Source of the DNA: Bifidobacterium breve
GTDB lineage: Bacteria; Actinomycetota; Acidimicrobiia; Acidimicrobiales; Acidimicrobilacustridaceae
Assembly: GCA_945862505.1 (NCBI GenBank)
Contig: CAMAYJ010000016.1
Location: forward strand, 1-39,139
DNA: 39,139 nt
Reading direction: 5' to 3'
A program made the translations under genes and the position numbers. Under the pieces are notes generated by a model. That model saw only the letters and a program-made list of their open reading frames with translations. It made no database searches and was not told where the DNA came from. Within the stretch, counting starts at the first letter, position 1; every line of letters begins with the position of its first letter. Positions 16,904-24,599 of this stretch are shown here, in pieces.

Positions 16904-17683
16904 ATGGTGTTTCCAGACAATGAGCCGATTGATGCAACGGCAGTTGTGTTTGCACGAGGAGTGCTCGAGTCGGCGACCTCGGTAGCAGTGCTCTCCGGAG
17001 CAGGTATCAGCACTGATTCCGGTATTCCAGATTTTCGAGGCCCCAACGGAGTGTGGACTCGAAATCCAGGAGCGGAGAAGCGGTCGACGATCCAGCACTA
17101 TGTCGAGGACCCACAGGTTCGACGAGACGCCTGGCAGATTCGACTTCAGTCAGACATGTTCACTGCATCGCCGAACGATGGGCATAGGGCGCTCGTCGCA
17201 CTCGAGCGATCAGGTCGGTTGCACACCTTGGTGACACAAAACATCGACGGACTTCATGTCATCGCTGGCAATTCGCCAGACAAGATCGTTGAAATACATG
17301 GCACCGTTCATCGATGGGAATGTGTCGACTGCGGTGCTCGTGGGCCGATGGACGAGGCGCTCGATCGAGTCCGAGCGGGAGAGGAAGACCCCCATTGTCT
17401 GTTCTGTGGCGGAATCGTGAAATCGGCGACGATCATGTTCGGTCAATCGCTGGTGGCTGCTGACTTGATGCGGGCGGAGCTGGCGGCAACGGAATCCGAA
17501 GTGTTGTTGGCCGTTGGCACAAGTTTGAGCGTTTATCCGATTGCTGTCATGGTGCCATTGGCCCTCGAGGCTGGGCGTGCCGTCGTCATCGTCAATGCCG
17601 AGCCGACCCCGTTCGATCAACACGCCACAGCGGTCATTCACGGGTCGGCGTCTGTTGTTCTGCCTGCCCTTCTCGCCCCGTGA
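16904..17683 (+). CDS. NAD-dependent protein deacylase, Sir2 family
   Basis: 259 aa from ATG 16904 (the next codon, GTG 16907, has AGGA at better spacing; a longer frame to 16838 is not supported). It removes acyl groups from lysines using NAD+. Visible: SGAGISTDSGIPDFRG (NAD loop, about 31-46), TQNIDGLH (111-118), catalytic His132 in EIHGTVH, a zinc ribbon with Cys140, Cys143, Cys165 and Cys168, MFGQ, and GTSLSVYP near the end. The layout is that of the bacterial class with a SGIPDFRGPNGVW helix. Known bacterial targets include acetyl-CoA synthetase, but no target gene lies nearby. It is probably its own transcription unit, divergent from the unknown gene at 16749. Confidence 0.93.
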   Translation: MVFPDNEPIDATAVVFARGVLESATSVAVLSGAGISTDSGIPDFRGPNGVWTRNPGAEKRSTIQHYVEDPQVRRDAWQIRLQSDMFTASPNDGHRALVALERSGRLHTLVTQNIDGLHVIAGNSPDKIVEIHGTVHRWECVDCGARGPMDEALDRVRAGEEDPHCLFCGGIVKSATIMFGQSLVAADLMRAELAATESEVLLAVGTSLSVYPIAVMVPLALEAGRAVVIVNAEPTPFDQHATAVIHGSASVVLPALLAP

Positions 17684-17706
17684 ACCCCGGGGGTGGCAGA
17701 AAGCCG

Positions 17707-17720
17707 ACCTACTAGGTAGG
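17707..17720. promoter_or_regulatory. nested palindromes upstream of the MoeB-like gene
   Basis: ACCTA-C-TAGGT (17707-17717) overlaps CCTAC-TAG-GTAGG (17708-17720). The element lies about 55 nt before the moeB-like start and 24 nt after the sirtuin stop, so it could be an operator for the sulfur-transfer gene. A TTTT run follows, so a weak terminator is the alternative. Confidence 0.35.
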
Positions 17721-17774
17721 GTTTTCACACTGAGCGGGTAAATCGTTCGTTCCCCCGAGCACTTGAGGCACACC

Positions 17775-18950
17775 ATGGCGACCTTCAGAGACCTTCTGTC
17801 GCAGACAAAAAGCCAGATCACCGAGATCGAACCCAGCGAAGCCGAAGTGCTTCGCGCTGCACCCGCGACGGTGTTTCTTGACGTTCGTGAGCCCGATGAG
17901 TTCGAACAGGGAGCGATTCCCGACGCCATTTTCATCCCCCGAGGACATCTTGAAGCTCAGGTGGAAAGTCGTATCCCTGATCGTGACTCAAAGATTGTGG
18001 TGTTCTGCGCCGGCGGAGTGCGATCGGCTTTCGCAGCAAAGACCCTTGGCGAACTTGGTTACACCGATGTTCTCTCTATGAACGGTGGGTTCAACGCGTG
18101 GAAAGACCAGGGGCGCAAGTGGTCGGCTCCGCGCACACTTTCTGCAGAACAACGCAATCGTTATCAGCGTCATCTTCTGCTTCCCGAGGTTGGCGAAGAA
18201 GGTCAGTTGAAGCTTCTCGATTCGAAGGTTCTGTTACTTGGAGCCGGCGGGCTTGGTTCACCATCAGCGCTGTACCTCGCTGCTGCTGGCGTTGGCACCA
18301 TTGGCATCATCGACATGGACGTTGTTGATGAATCCAACCTTCAACGTCAGATCATTCACAACATTGAACGCGTTGGCATGCGGAAAGTCGATTCAGCAGC
18401 GAAGACATTGAAACTGCTGAATCCTGAAGTCAACGTCATCACTCACGACATGCGCCTTGACGCGTCGAATGTCGTTGAACTGCTGTCGCAATACGACCTC
18501 GTCGTCGACGGTGCGGACAATTTTCCGAGTCGTTACCTGCTGAATGACGCGTCGCTCAAGACGGGTACTCCAGTTGTGCACGGTTCGATCTTCCGCTTTG
18601 AAGGTCAGATGACAGTGTTTCTTCCTCACGATGGCCCCTGCTACCGGTGCTTCTTGCCCGAGCCGCCGCCACCGGAACTCGCGCCGTCGTGCGCTGAGGC
18701 TGGTGTACTTGGTGTGCTTCCAGGAATTGTTGGCTCAATTCAGGCCATCGAAGCGATCAAGTTGCTTTTAGGCCTTGGCGATTCCTTGTCCGGTCGGCTC
18801 ATGGCCTATGACAGCCTTGAGCAGTCGTTCATGACCTACAAGATCCGTCGCGATCCAAAGTGCCCGGCGTGCTCAATCGAGCCAGAAGAAATCGTGATTG
18901 CGGAATACGACCAGTACTGCACGCCGCACGCTCCGCATTTCGACCACTAA
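17775..18950 (+). CDS. moeB: MoeB/ThiF-type adenylyltransferase with N-terminal rhodanese domain
   Basis: 391 aa. The protein adenylates the C-terminal glycine of a ubiquitin-like sulfur carrier (MoaD, ThiS or CysO type) and its rhodanese half can supply the persulfide. Residues about 20-116 are the rhodanese domain with active-site Cys78 in VVFCAGGVRS; 128-391 is the E1-like domain with RYQRHLLLPEVG, the ATP loop GAGGLGSP (156-163), DMDVVDESNLQRQ, Cys306 in APSCAEAGVLG and zinc pairs Cys289/Cys292 and Cys363/Cys366. In actinobacterial MoeZ the rhodanese domain is C-terminal, so the order here is reversed, as in some proteobacterial MoeB proteins. ATG 17775 has GAGG 6 nt upstream; an in-frame TTG at 17763 is less likely. 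No sulfur-carrier gene is nearby. Confidence 0.92.
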   Translation: MATFRDLLSQTKSQITEIEPSEAEVLRAAPATVFLDVREPDEFEQGAIPDAIFIPRGHLEAQVESRIPDRDSKIVVFCAGGVRSAFAAKTLGELGYTDVLSMNGGFNAWKDQGRKWSAPRTLSAEQRNRYQRHLLLPEVGEEGQLKLLDSKVLLLGAGGLGSPSALYLAAAGVGTIGIIDMDVVDESNLQRQIIHNIERVGMRKVDSAAKTLKLLNPEVNVITHDMRLDASNVVELLSQYDLVVDGADNFPSRYLLNDASLKTGTPVVHGSIFRFEGQMTVFLPHDGPCYRCFLPEPPPPELAPSCAEAGVLGVLPGIVGSIQAIEAIKLLLGLGDSLSGRLMAYDSLEQSFMTYKIRRDPKCPACSIEPEEIVIAEYDQYCTPHAPHFDH

Positions 18951-18960
18951 TTCTCCCGTT

Positions 18961-19007
18961 GGCTGACTGTCGTTTCACCGATAGTCAGCCGATCGGAACC
19001 ACTTTTT
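18961..19007 (+). terminator. rho-independent-type terminator after the moeB-like gene
   Basis: GGCTGACTGTCG (18961-18972) pairs with CGATAGTCAGCC (18979-18990): 12 bp with one G-U pair and a 6-nt loop, 10 nt after the stop codon. A TTTTT run follows at 19003-19007. It separates the housekeeping block from the polysaccharide block. Confidence 0.75.
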
Positions 19008-19046
19008 GGCGAGAGGTCGCGTTTCTGCGGTCGGCATCATGCGAAT

Positions 19047-20384
19047 ATGGTCTCCATGAGAGCGAAGATCGCAGCTGGAGCGGCAAAGGTCAAAGGTGCG
19101 GTGCCCGAAGGCGCTGCATCGGTTGGTCTTGGCATCGCGGTCGCATCAATCGCTGCATATGTCTTTGTCGTCATCACGCTGAATTCACTTGATGGTGGAG
19201 CGAAAGCAGCGTTCTCGGCTTTTTGGGCTGTGATCTTTGTGGTCGGCCCGGGTTTCTTCTTGCCGATGGAGCAGGAAGTGGGACGGGCGGTTGCCTATCG
19301 CCGCGCGCAGAATGACGGAAGTCGGCCGCTTGTCGCCAAAGCATTCAAGTTGGGCGCAGGTCTTACAGCGATTTTGGTCATTGCTGCGATAGCGCTTTCG
19401 CCCCTTCTCTCGAAAGAAATCTATGACGGCGACCAGTTCTTCACGGTTGCGTTGGTCATCAGTTTGGTGTCCTTCTTCCTGATGCATCTGGCCCGCGGCG
19501 TGCTCGCGGGTGAAGGGCGTTTCCGTCCGTACGCCGAGATCATTGCGATCGATGGTGTGATCCGGCTTGTGATGGCGGTAGGCCTCGTGGCTGCTGGCGT
19601 GACCTCAGCAGGGATCTTTGCTTTGTGCATCGGTTTGGCACCGCTCGTTGCTTTGCCATTTGCACTTCGCGGGCAACGGCAGGTCCTACGTCCAGGCACC
19701 GATGCTCCATTCGGGGAACTTTCGAAGAACTTGGGCTGGCTTCTTGCCGGGTCTGTGTTTATGCAGGCCCTGGCCTACTCGCCCTTGCTCGGAGTGAATC
19801 TGCTGGGTGGTCCGGAAGACGAAATGATTGTCGCCGGCTTCGCCTCTGCATTTTTTATCGCTCGAATTCCGATTTTGGCGTTCGGAGCGATCCAAGGTGT
19901 TCTCTTGCCGAAACTCGCTGGGTTGGCGGGGAGCGGGCAGAAAGATGAGTTCAAGAGCGGACTAGAAAAATTGCTGGTTCTCGTCGTTGGTATCGCGATT
20001 ATCGGAACGGTCGGAGCGTTCGTCCTCGGGCCTGCTGTGGGCAAAATCCTCTTTAACGATTTCACGATGAGTGCAAGCGGGCTTGCTCTCCTCGCCGCGG
20101 GCAGCGGCGTATTCATCATTGCCTTGACCCTTGCGCAAGCACTGATGGCACTGGGTGGTCACAGGACGACGGCTATTGCGTGGGGCCTTGGCCTCCTCGT
20201 TGCGATTCTTTGCATGTGCCTGATCCACGGTCTTGAACTGCGCGTCGACCTCGGGTTTCTTCTGGGCGGTCTGCTCGCGACATCGGTGATGTTCCCTGCG
20301 TTGCTTCGCCGCCGTTCACGCATGGACGACCTTGGCGTAGGTGCGCTTGTTGAAGCAATCGAACACGAGCCGATTGAAATCTGA
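19047..20384 (+). CDS. oligosaccharide flippase-like membrane protein (MOP/Wzx-like)
   Basis: 445 aa with about 12-14 hydrophobic helices spread over the length, separated by short charged loops, and a charged C-terminal tail. The opening (AKVKGAVPEGAASVGLGIAVASIAAYVFVVITL) and the first-domain segment SAFWAVIFVVGPGFFLPMEQEVGRAVAYRRA resemble the polysaccharide-export members of the MATE/MOP superfamily, which flip lipid-linked glycans across the membrane; YSPLLGVNLLGGPEDEMIVAGFASAFFIARIP fits the second half. Start is ATG 19047 or ATG 19056; the region before has no clear Shine-Dalgarno sequence, only TATGGT at 19046-19051. The stop overlaps the methyltransferase ATG by one base, so the two are coupled. 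A second, ABC-type exporter lies at 33294-35301. Confidence 0.8.
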   Translation: MVSMRAKIAAGAAKVKGAVPEGAASVGLGIAVASIAAYVFVVITLNSLDGGAKAAFSAFWAVIFVVGPGFFLPMEQEVGRAVAYRRAQNDGSRPLVAKAFKLGAGLTAILVIAAIALSPLLSKEIYDGDQFFTVALVISLVSFFLMHLARGVLAGEGRFRPYAEIIAIDGVIRLVMAVGLVAAGVTSAGIFALCIGLAPLVALPFALRGQRQVLRPGTDAPFGELSKNLGWLLAGSVFMQALAYSPLLGVNLLGGPEDEMIVAGFASAFFIARIPILAFGAIQGVLLPKLAGLAGSGQKDEFKSGLEKLLVLVVGIAIIGTVGAFVLGPAVGKILFNDFTMSASGLALLAAGSGVFIIALTLAQALMALGGHRTTAIAWGLGLLVAILCMCLIHGLELRVDLGFLLGGLLATSVMFPALLRRRSRMDDLGVGALVEAIEHEPIEI

Positions 20385-20980
20385 TGGACGCCGATACCTC
20401 TGGCGAGTGGTACACCGATCGCCTTCAACGCATAAATGGTCGAGGCTGGAAGCGGTTTGTTCCAGATCCGTATCGATGGAACCTGCGCCGACTGAAGTTG
20501 GGGCGCACGCTTGACGTCGGTTGCGGGATCGGCCGATGTCTCGCATTCGTCGACGGCAATGGCATTGGGGTAGATCACAACGAGAAGTCAGTTCAAGTCT
20601 GCCGCTCTCGTGGGCTCGAGGCGTATACGCCCGATGAGTTCTTCGGCATCGATGTGGGGCTCTTCGACTCGATCTTGCTTTCGCATGTCTTGGAACACAC
20701 CAGCATTGATGAGGGTCGGGAACTGCTCATGTCATATGTGCGGTATCTGAAGCCAGGGGGGCGGGTCCTGCTGATTACCCCGCAGCTCGCTGGTCAGAGG
20801 TCCGATCCAACACATGTACGACTCCTTGACACTGAGGCCTTGCGGTCGGAGATCGAGGAGTTGGGCGGAGTCGGCATCAAAACCCGGTCTTTTCCCTTTC
20901 CTCGCTTCGCCGGCGGCGTCTTTCGGTACAACGAATCGCAGGCAATCGGGGCGATTCCGGGTGGCGTTGCAGAGGACTGA
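20384..20980 (+). CDS. class I SAM-dependent methyltransferase
   Basis: 198 aa. The Rossmann SAM-binding loop is LDVGCGIGR (43-51), followed by the acidic GIGVDHNEKSV and the post-motif LLSHVLEHTSIDEG with a PGGRVLLITP strand, the layout of Methyltransf_11/23 proteins common in glycan loci. The short length and absence of an N-terminal extension point to a soluble cytoplasmic enzyme. The start codon overlaps the flippase stop (TGATG), so it is translated with it. It may methylate a sugar or the lipid carrier end of the glycan, but the substrate cannot be read from sequence. Confidence 0.87.
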   Translation: MDADTSGEWYTDRLQRINGRGWKRFVPDPYRWNLRRLKLGRTLDVGCGIGRCLAFVDGNGIGVDHNEKSVQVCRSRGLEAYTPDEFFGIDVGLFDSILLSHVLEHTSIDEGRELLMSYVRYLKPGGRVLLITPQLAGQRSDPTHVRLLDTEALRSEIEELGGVGIKTRSFPFPRFAGGVFRYNESQAIGAIPGGVAED

Positions 20981-21017
20981 TCGGGGAGTACCATTGTCGT
21001 GAGGCGGAGGAGCACGT

Positions 21018-23309
21018 TTGCGCGTGCGTCTTTTTGAGGTGTGTATGTCCGTCTTGAAGTTCCTCAAGCGACTATTGGCCCGGCGCAGGATGTTGCGCCG
21101 TGGCATTGTCGTTGGGTTTTTTCTGGGCGTTGTCTTTTTCGCAACCAGCTGTCTGCCTGGTGTGGTTGCGTCGCCCACGTCTGGCTTGACGTACGGCAAA
21201 GGTCCTCTTGACGCAATCCGCGATGCAGCGAGCCGCACCACTACTTCCGGGCCGGGCTCGCAATGCGGGCTGACGTCTCTCGAGTTGGCCGTGATGATGA
21301 TGGTGCCGACCTACTTCGAAGCTGGCGGACCAGTTCCCTCGCCCATGGCGCTCTCGCGTTGGGACAATGTCAATGCTTGGTCGCTCAATGCAAACCTGTT
21401 CGCGTTTGGTCAAACGACTGGCCCGTACGTCAACGCGTTCTTCAGTCCCGGTATCGGCTTATGGCAGTTCGATTCCGCAGGCCGTTGGGATCTCACTGCT
21501 GCCGATGCAATCGATGTTGTGACTGCTTCGAATACAGCGGCCGCGCATATTGCTTCGAAGTGGTGCGATGCCTCGCGAGATCCATATTGGAATGCGAATC
21601 CGCAACGCCGCCGAGCCTATGCCTGGGGCGCGTGGTTCGGGTGTCGATCATCAATCAATTCGTCGCCATGCGAAGACCGCTACCAGCAACTTATTCTTGA
21701 AGGCGCAATCAATTCGGCTCAGGATTTGGGCGTCGACACGAGCGGCGGCATGTCCTCTCGAACCTGCGATGTCGTTGGTCTTGGTTCAAACCTTCCGTGT
21801 TGGTATGTCAACCCTGCCAACGCGCAAGGTTCAAAAGGCTGGACTTCTTTAACCTACGATCCAGCGCGCCCCGACTTTGTTACGCCGTTGCCGAAACCGT
21901 TCTACGTCGTGCGTGCCAACGGCCGCGAGTACCGCATCTGGTTGAAAGTTGATACCGGTTACGACATCGGAATCACTGCGTCGCATCCGGTCACCACCAA
22001 CGCGCGCACCTCAATGGTGTGGGAGCGTCAAGCAAACCTTTGTGACAAAACGCAGTATCGCGGCGAGTGTGGGGGAGCGCCACCCATCGGCGTTCTTGAT
22101 GCTGTGTCCGTTGGAAACAGCTCAATCAACCTAAAAGGTTGGGCGTGGGATCGCGATACGACGGGCGTTGTTCCGATTCATGTGTACGTCGGCGCAGTTG
22201 GGCATGGATTGACGACCGGTAGTAGTCGAGCCGATGTCGCTGCTGTCTATTCTGGTGCTCCGGGAAATACGGGCTTCGATGTCACGTTGCCTTCGGCTGT
22301 CGGGACGCAGCGGGTTTGCGCTTATGCCATTGATGTTGGGGGAACGCTAGGTAATCCTCAAATCGGTTGTCGTGACGTTGTTGTGACGTCAACACCGCGC
22401 GGAGTCATCGACAGTGTCGTTGTGCGCCCGGGTGCACTCGATGTCTCGGGTTGGTCGGTTATTCCGGGCGACCCATCGAGCGTCGCGATCATTTCGGTGG
22501 ATGGTGTTGTGCAATCCCGTATGACTCGCACAGTGAATCGTCCAGATGTCCAAGCAGGTATCGCCGGCATCGAACTGAACACCGGTTTCAGCGGATCAGT
22601 TGAGGTGACTGGTGGAAGGCACGTCGTCTGCCTCACAACTGGAACGTTGCCAATCGGATCGCTCGGCTGTCAGGTCGTCACATCGCCGGGGGGCTCACCC
22701 TTTGGAGCTCTCGACATCGTCACCCCGCGTCTTGGAGCAGTAAGCGTTGTGGGCTGGGCGGTAGATCCCGATGTTGCTTCGGCGGTCACGACTCACATTT
22801 ATGTCAATGGTGTTGGCTACGCGGTCACTGCAAACTCGAATCGGCCAGACATCGGTGGCGGTCTTCCTGCCTACGGACCCGCCCATGGATTCGTTGCTGA
22901 TCTACCGGCGCCTGGTGGTGCGGTCACCGTCTGCGCATACGGCATCAACGTCGGTGTCGGCACACACACGCTTTTGGGTTGTCGTTCGACCACCGTGCCT
23001 ACTGGTTCGCCAATCGGTGTCATTGACACTCTGACTCGATCGGGAGCAAACGTCACCGGTTCAGGATGGGTGTTTGACCCAGATACCGCTGCCTCGATTC
23101 CGGTTCATGTCTATGTAAACGGCGTCGGGTATGCCGTAGCTGCGAATGGCAATCGTCCGGACTTTGCAAGCACCATGCCGCTCTACGGTGCGGCCCACGG
23201 CTATTCGTTCACGCTTCCAGCGGCTGCACCACCAGCGACAGTCTGCATTTACGGCATCGAGAGCGCCGGCTCGGGCAGAAATGTGCTCCTCGGCTGCAGG
23301 ACCATCTGA
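21018..23309 (+). CDS. exported protein: possible lysozyme-like domain plus four ~100-aa wall-type repeats
   Basis: 763 aa. TTG 21018 has GGAGG 7 nt upstream; ATG 21045 is the alternative. Basic residues then a hydrophobic stretch (about 30-43) and ATSC|LPG form a signal sequence, with Cys45 as a possible but imperfect lipobox cysteine. Residues about 80-350 form a Trp- and Cys-containing domain with FEAGG (Glu101) and GIGLWQFDSAGRW (145-157), which resemble the catalytic Glu and the G(L)WQ turn of lysozyme-like transglycosylases; this assignment is tentative. From 356 come four repeats (about 356-455, 459-553, 560-657, 664-763), the same type as in the GH25 protein at 24600; most end VCxYxINxG...LLGCR with two Cys. 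The protein lies just before rmlA and is probably attached to or released near the wall. Confidence 0.78.
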   Translation: MRVRLFEVCMSVLKFLKRLLARRRMLRRGIVVGFFLGVVFFATSCLPGVVASPTSGLTYGKGPLDAIRDAASRTTTSGPGSQCGLTSLELAVMMMVPTYFEAGGPVPSPMALSRWDNVNAWSLNANLFAFGQTTGPYVNAFFSPGIGLWQFDSAGRWDLTAADAIDVVTASNTAAAHIASKWCDASRDPYWNANPQRRRAYAWGAWFGCRSSINSSPCEDRYQQLILEGAINSAQDLGVDTSGGMSSRTCDVVGLGSNLPCWYVNPANAQGSKGWTSLTYDPARPDFVTPLPKPFYVVRANGREYRIWLKVDTGYDIGITASHPVTTNARTSMVWERQANLCDKTQYRGECGGAPPIGVLDAVSVGNSSINLKGWAWDRDTTGVVPIHVYVGAVGHGLTTGSSRADVAAVYSGAPGNTGFDVTLPSAVGTQRVCAYAIDVGGTLGNPQIGCRDVVVTSTPRGVIDSVVVRPGALDVSGWSVIPGDPSSVAIISVDGVVQSRMTRTVNRPDVQAGIAGIELNTGFSGSVEVTGGRHVVCLTTGTLPIGSLGCQVVTSPGGSPFGALDIVTPRLGAVSVVGWAVDPDVASAVTTHIYVNGVGYAVTANSNRPDIGGGLPAYGPAHGFVADLPAPGGAVTVCAYGINVGVGTHTLLGCRSTTVPTGSPIGVIDTLTRSGANVTGSGWVFDPDTAASIPVHVYVNGVGYAVAANGNRPDFASTMPLYGAAHGYSFTLPAAAPPATVCIYGIESAGSGRNVLLGCRTI
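22083..23306 (+). repeat. four ~100-residue repeats encoded in tandem
   Basis: Unit pattern: PxGxxD, then a beta-rich stretch, GWAxDPDTxxxxxVHVYVNGVG, NRPDxxxxxPxYGxAHG, and VCxYxINVGxGxxxLLGCR. Units 3 and 4 are closest to this pattern; unit 2 has lost the HVYVNG part and reads IISVDGV. DNA identity between units is low. Confidence 0.85.
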
Positions 23310-23317
23310 GCCTTTTA

Positions 23318-23342
23318 CCAGCCCGTCAGGTTGCCGGGTTGG
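23318..23342 (+). terminator. hairpin between the repeat protein and rmlA
   Basis: CCAGCCCG (23318-23325) pairs with CGGGTTGG (23335-23342) in an 8-bp stem with one G-U pair and a 9-nt loop, 9 nt after the stop. No T-run follows. Probable hairpin terminator separating the exported protein from rmlA. Confidence 0.45.
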
Positions 23343-23378
23343 CGGTGAACAGAAGGGGTGCTGACTGGCGGCCCCTGC

Positions 23379-23384
23379 TAGAAA
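23379..23384 (+). promoter_or_regulatory. TAGAAA -10-like element before rmlA
   Basis: TAGAAA ends 7 nt before GTG 23392, the same spacing as the other leaderless-looking starts, although the last base is A rather than T. There is no Shine-Dalgarno sequence before the GTG. Confidence 0.35.
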
Positions 23385-23391
23385 CGTCGCC

Positions 23392-24486
23392 GTGAAGGGA
23401 CTCATTCTTTCCGGCGGTGCCGGCACACGTCTGCGGCCGATTACCCATACCAGCGCTAAACAGCTGGTGCCGGTTGCGAATAAGCCCATCCTGTTTTTCG
23501 GTATTGAGGACATGGTCGAGGCAGGCATCACCGAAATCGGCATTGTCACGGGCGACACCGGGCCCGAAATTCAAGCTGCAGTCGGAGATGGCTCGCGGTG
23601 GGGGGCCAAGGTGACCTACATCCCGCAGGATGCTCCGCTGGGCTTGGCTCATTGCGTTTTGATCGCTCAAGAATTCCTAGGAGACGACGACTTCGTGATG
23701 TACCTCGGCGACAATCTGCTCCGCCAGGGCATTGCAGAGTTCGTCGAAAGTTTCGAAGCGGATCATGCTGAGTCCCGCGCTGAAGATGCGAAGGTTCCCT
23801 CTGCGCAGATTCTGCTTGCTCGTGTTCCTGATCCTCAACGTTTCGGCGTCGCCGAGATCGGTGCCGACGGCGAAGTGACACAACTTGTCGAGAAGCCGCT
23901 CGAACCAAAGTCTGATCTCGCTCTCGTTGGGGTCTACCTCTTCGATCGCCACATTCACGATGCCGTTGCCGCGATTGAACCTTCACCGCGCGGAGAACTC
24001 GAAATCACCGACGCAATCCAGTGGCTGATCGATAACGGACATCGCGTTCGTCATGAGGTTCTTGAAGGCTGGTGGAAAGACACCGGCAAACTTGAGCCGC
24101 TTCTTGAAGGCAATCGTCTCGTGCTCGACATGCTCGAATCGTCGAATAGTGGATCTGTCGACGCTGCCTCGGTTCTCGAGGGGATTGTCGTCATCGAGGC
24201 TGGGGCTGAAGTCATCAACTCAACACTTCGCGGTCCGGTGATTATCGGTGAAGGTGCAAAGATCATCGACAGCACGATCGGACCCTACGCGTCGATTTAT
24301 TTTGACTGCGAAATTTCTGACAGCACTATCGAGAACTCCGTCATTCTTGAGCAGTCACGAATCACTGGGGTTCGTTCCATTGCGGATTCGCTTGTGGGAA
24401 AGCAAGTGGAAGTGCGCAAGTCGCAACGTGAACCGCATGCGACGCGGCTGATGATCGGCGACCACTCTGTCGTCGAACTCGACTAG
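23392..24486 (+). CDS. rmlA: glucose-1-phosphate thymidylyltransferase, long form
   Basis: 364 aa. It makes dTDP-glucose from dTTP and glucose 1-phosphate, the first step to dTDP-L-rhamnose. GLILSGGAGTRLRPITHTSAKQLVPVANKPIL (3-34) is the nucleotide-binding loop with the catalytic Arg and Lys; YLGDNLL carries the metal-binding Asp; ITDAIQWLIDNG and GWWKDTGK follow. The C-terminal third (about 250-350) is a left-handed beta-helix made of I/V-rich hexads (IDSTIGPYASI, ISDSTIENSVIL), marking the long form rather than the short E. coli RmlA. GTG 23392 is the start, preceded by TAGAAA rather than a ribosome binding site. It stands alone between two exported repeat proteins, away from rmlCBD. Confidence 0.95.
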   Translation: MKGLILSGGAGTRLRPITHTSAKQLVPVANKPILFFGIEDMVEAGITEIGIVTGDTGPEIQAAVGDGSRWGAKVTYIPQDAPLGLAHCVLIAQEFLGDDDFVMYLGDNLLRQGIAEFVESFEADHAESRAEDAKVPSAQILLARVPDPQRFGVAEIGADGEVTQLVEKPLEPKSDLALVGVYLFDRHIHDAVAAIEPSPRGELEITDAIQWLIDNGHRVRHEVLEGWWKDTGKLEPLLEGNRLVLDMLESSNSGSVDAASVLEGIVVIEAGAEVINSTLRGPVIIGEGAKIIDSTIGPYASIYFDCEISDSTIENSVILEQSRITGVRSIADSLVGKQVEVRKSQREPHATRLMIGDHSVVELD

Positions 24487-24509
24487 TTCACGTTGAACAG
24501 GGAGTGTTC
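24486..24509. promoter_or_regulatory. overlapping inverted repeats downstream of rmlA
   Basis: GTTCA-CGT-TGAAC (24486-24498) overlaps GAACA-GGGAG-TGTTC (24495-24509), directly after the rmlA stop and about 90 nt before the lysozyme gene. The arms share the GTTC/GAAC half-site, as in a bound operator, but mutually exclusive RNA hairpins are equally possible. Confidence 0.35.
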
Positions 24510-24563
24510 ACCCCTGCCCCAGTTGGGAATTAAGGGTGAAGGTCGAAATGAAGCCGAAGTCCC

Positions 24564-24569
24564 TAGAAT
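24564..24569 (+). promoter_or_regulatory. TAGAAT -10-like element before the GH25 gene
   Basis: TAGAAT fits TAnnnT and would start transcription near 24576, leaving a short leader of about 24 nt before ATG 24600. No clear Shine-Dalgarno sequence is present in the leader. Confidence 0.45.
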
Positions 24570-24599
24570 CACCGTTCGGCAATAGCCGGAATCTTCCTC

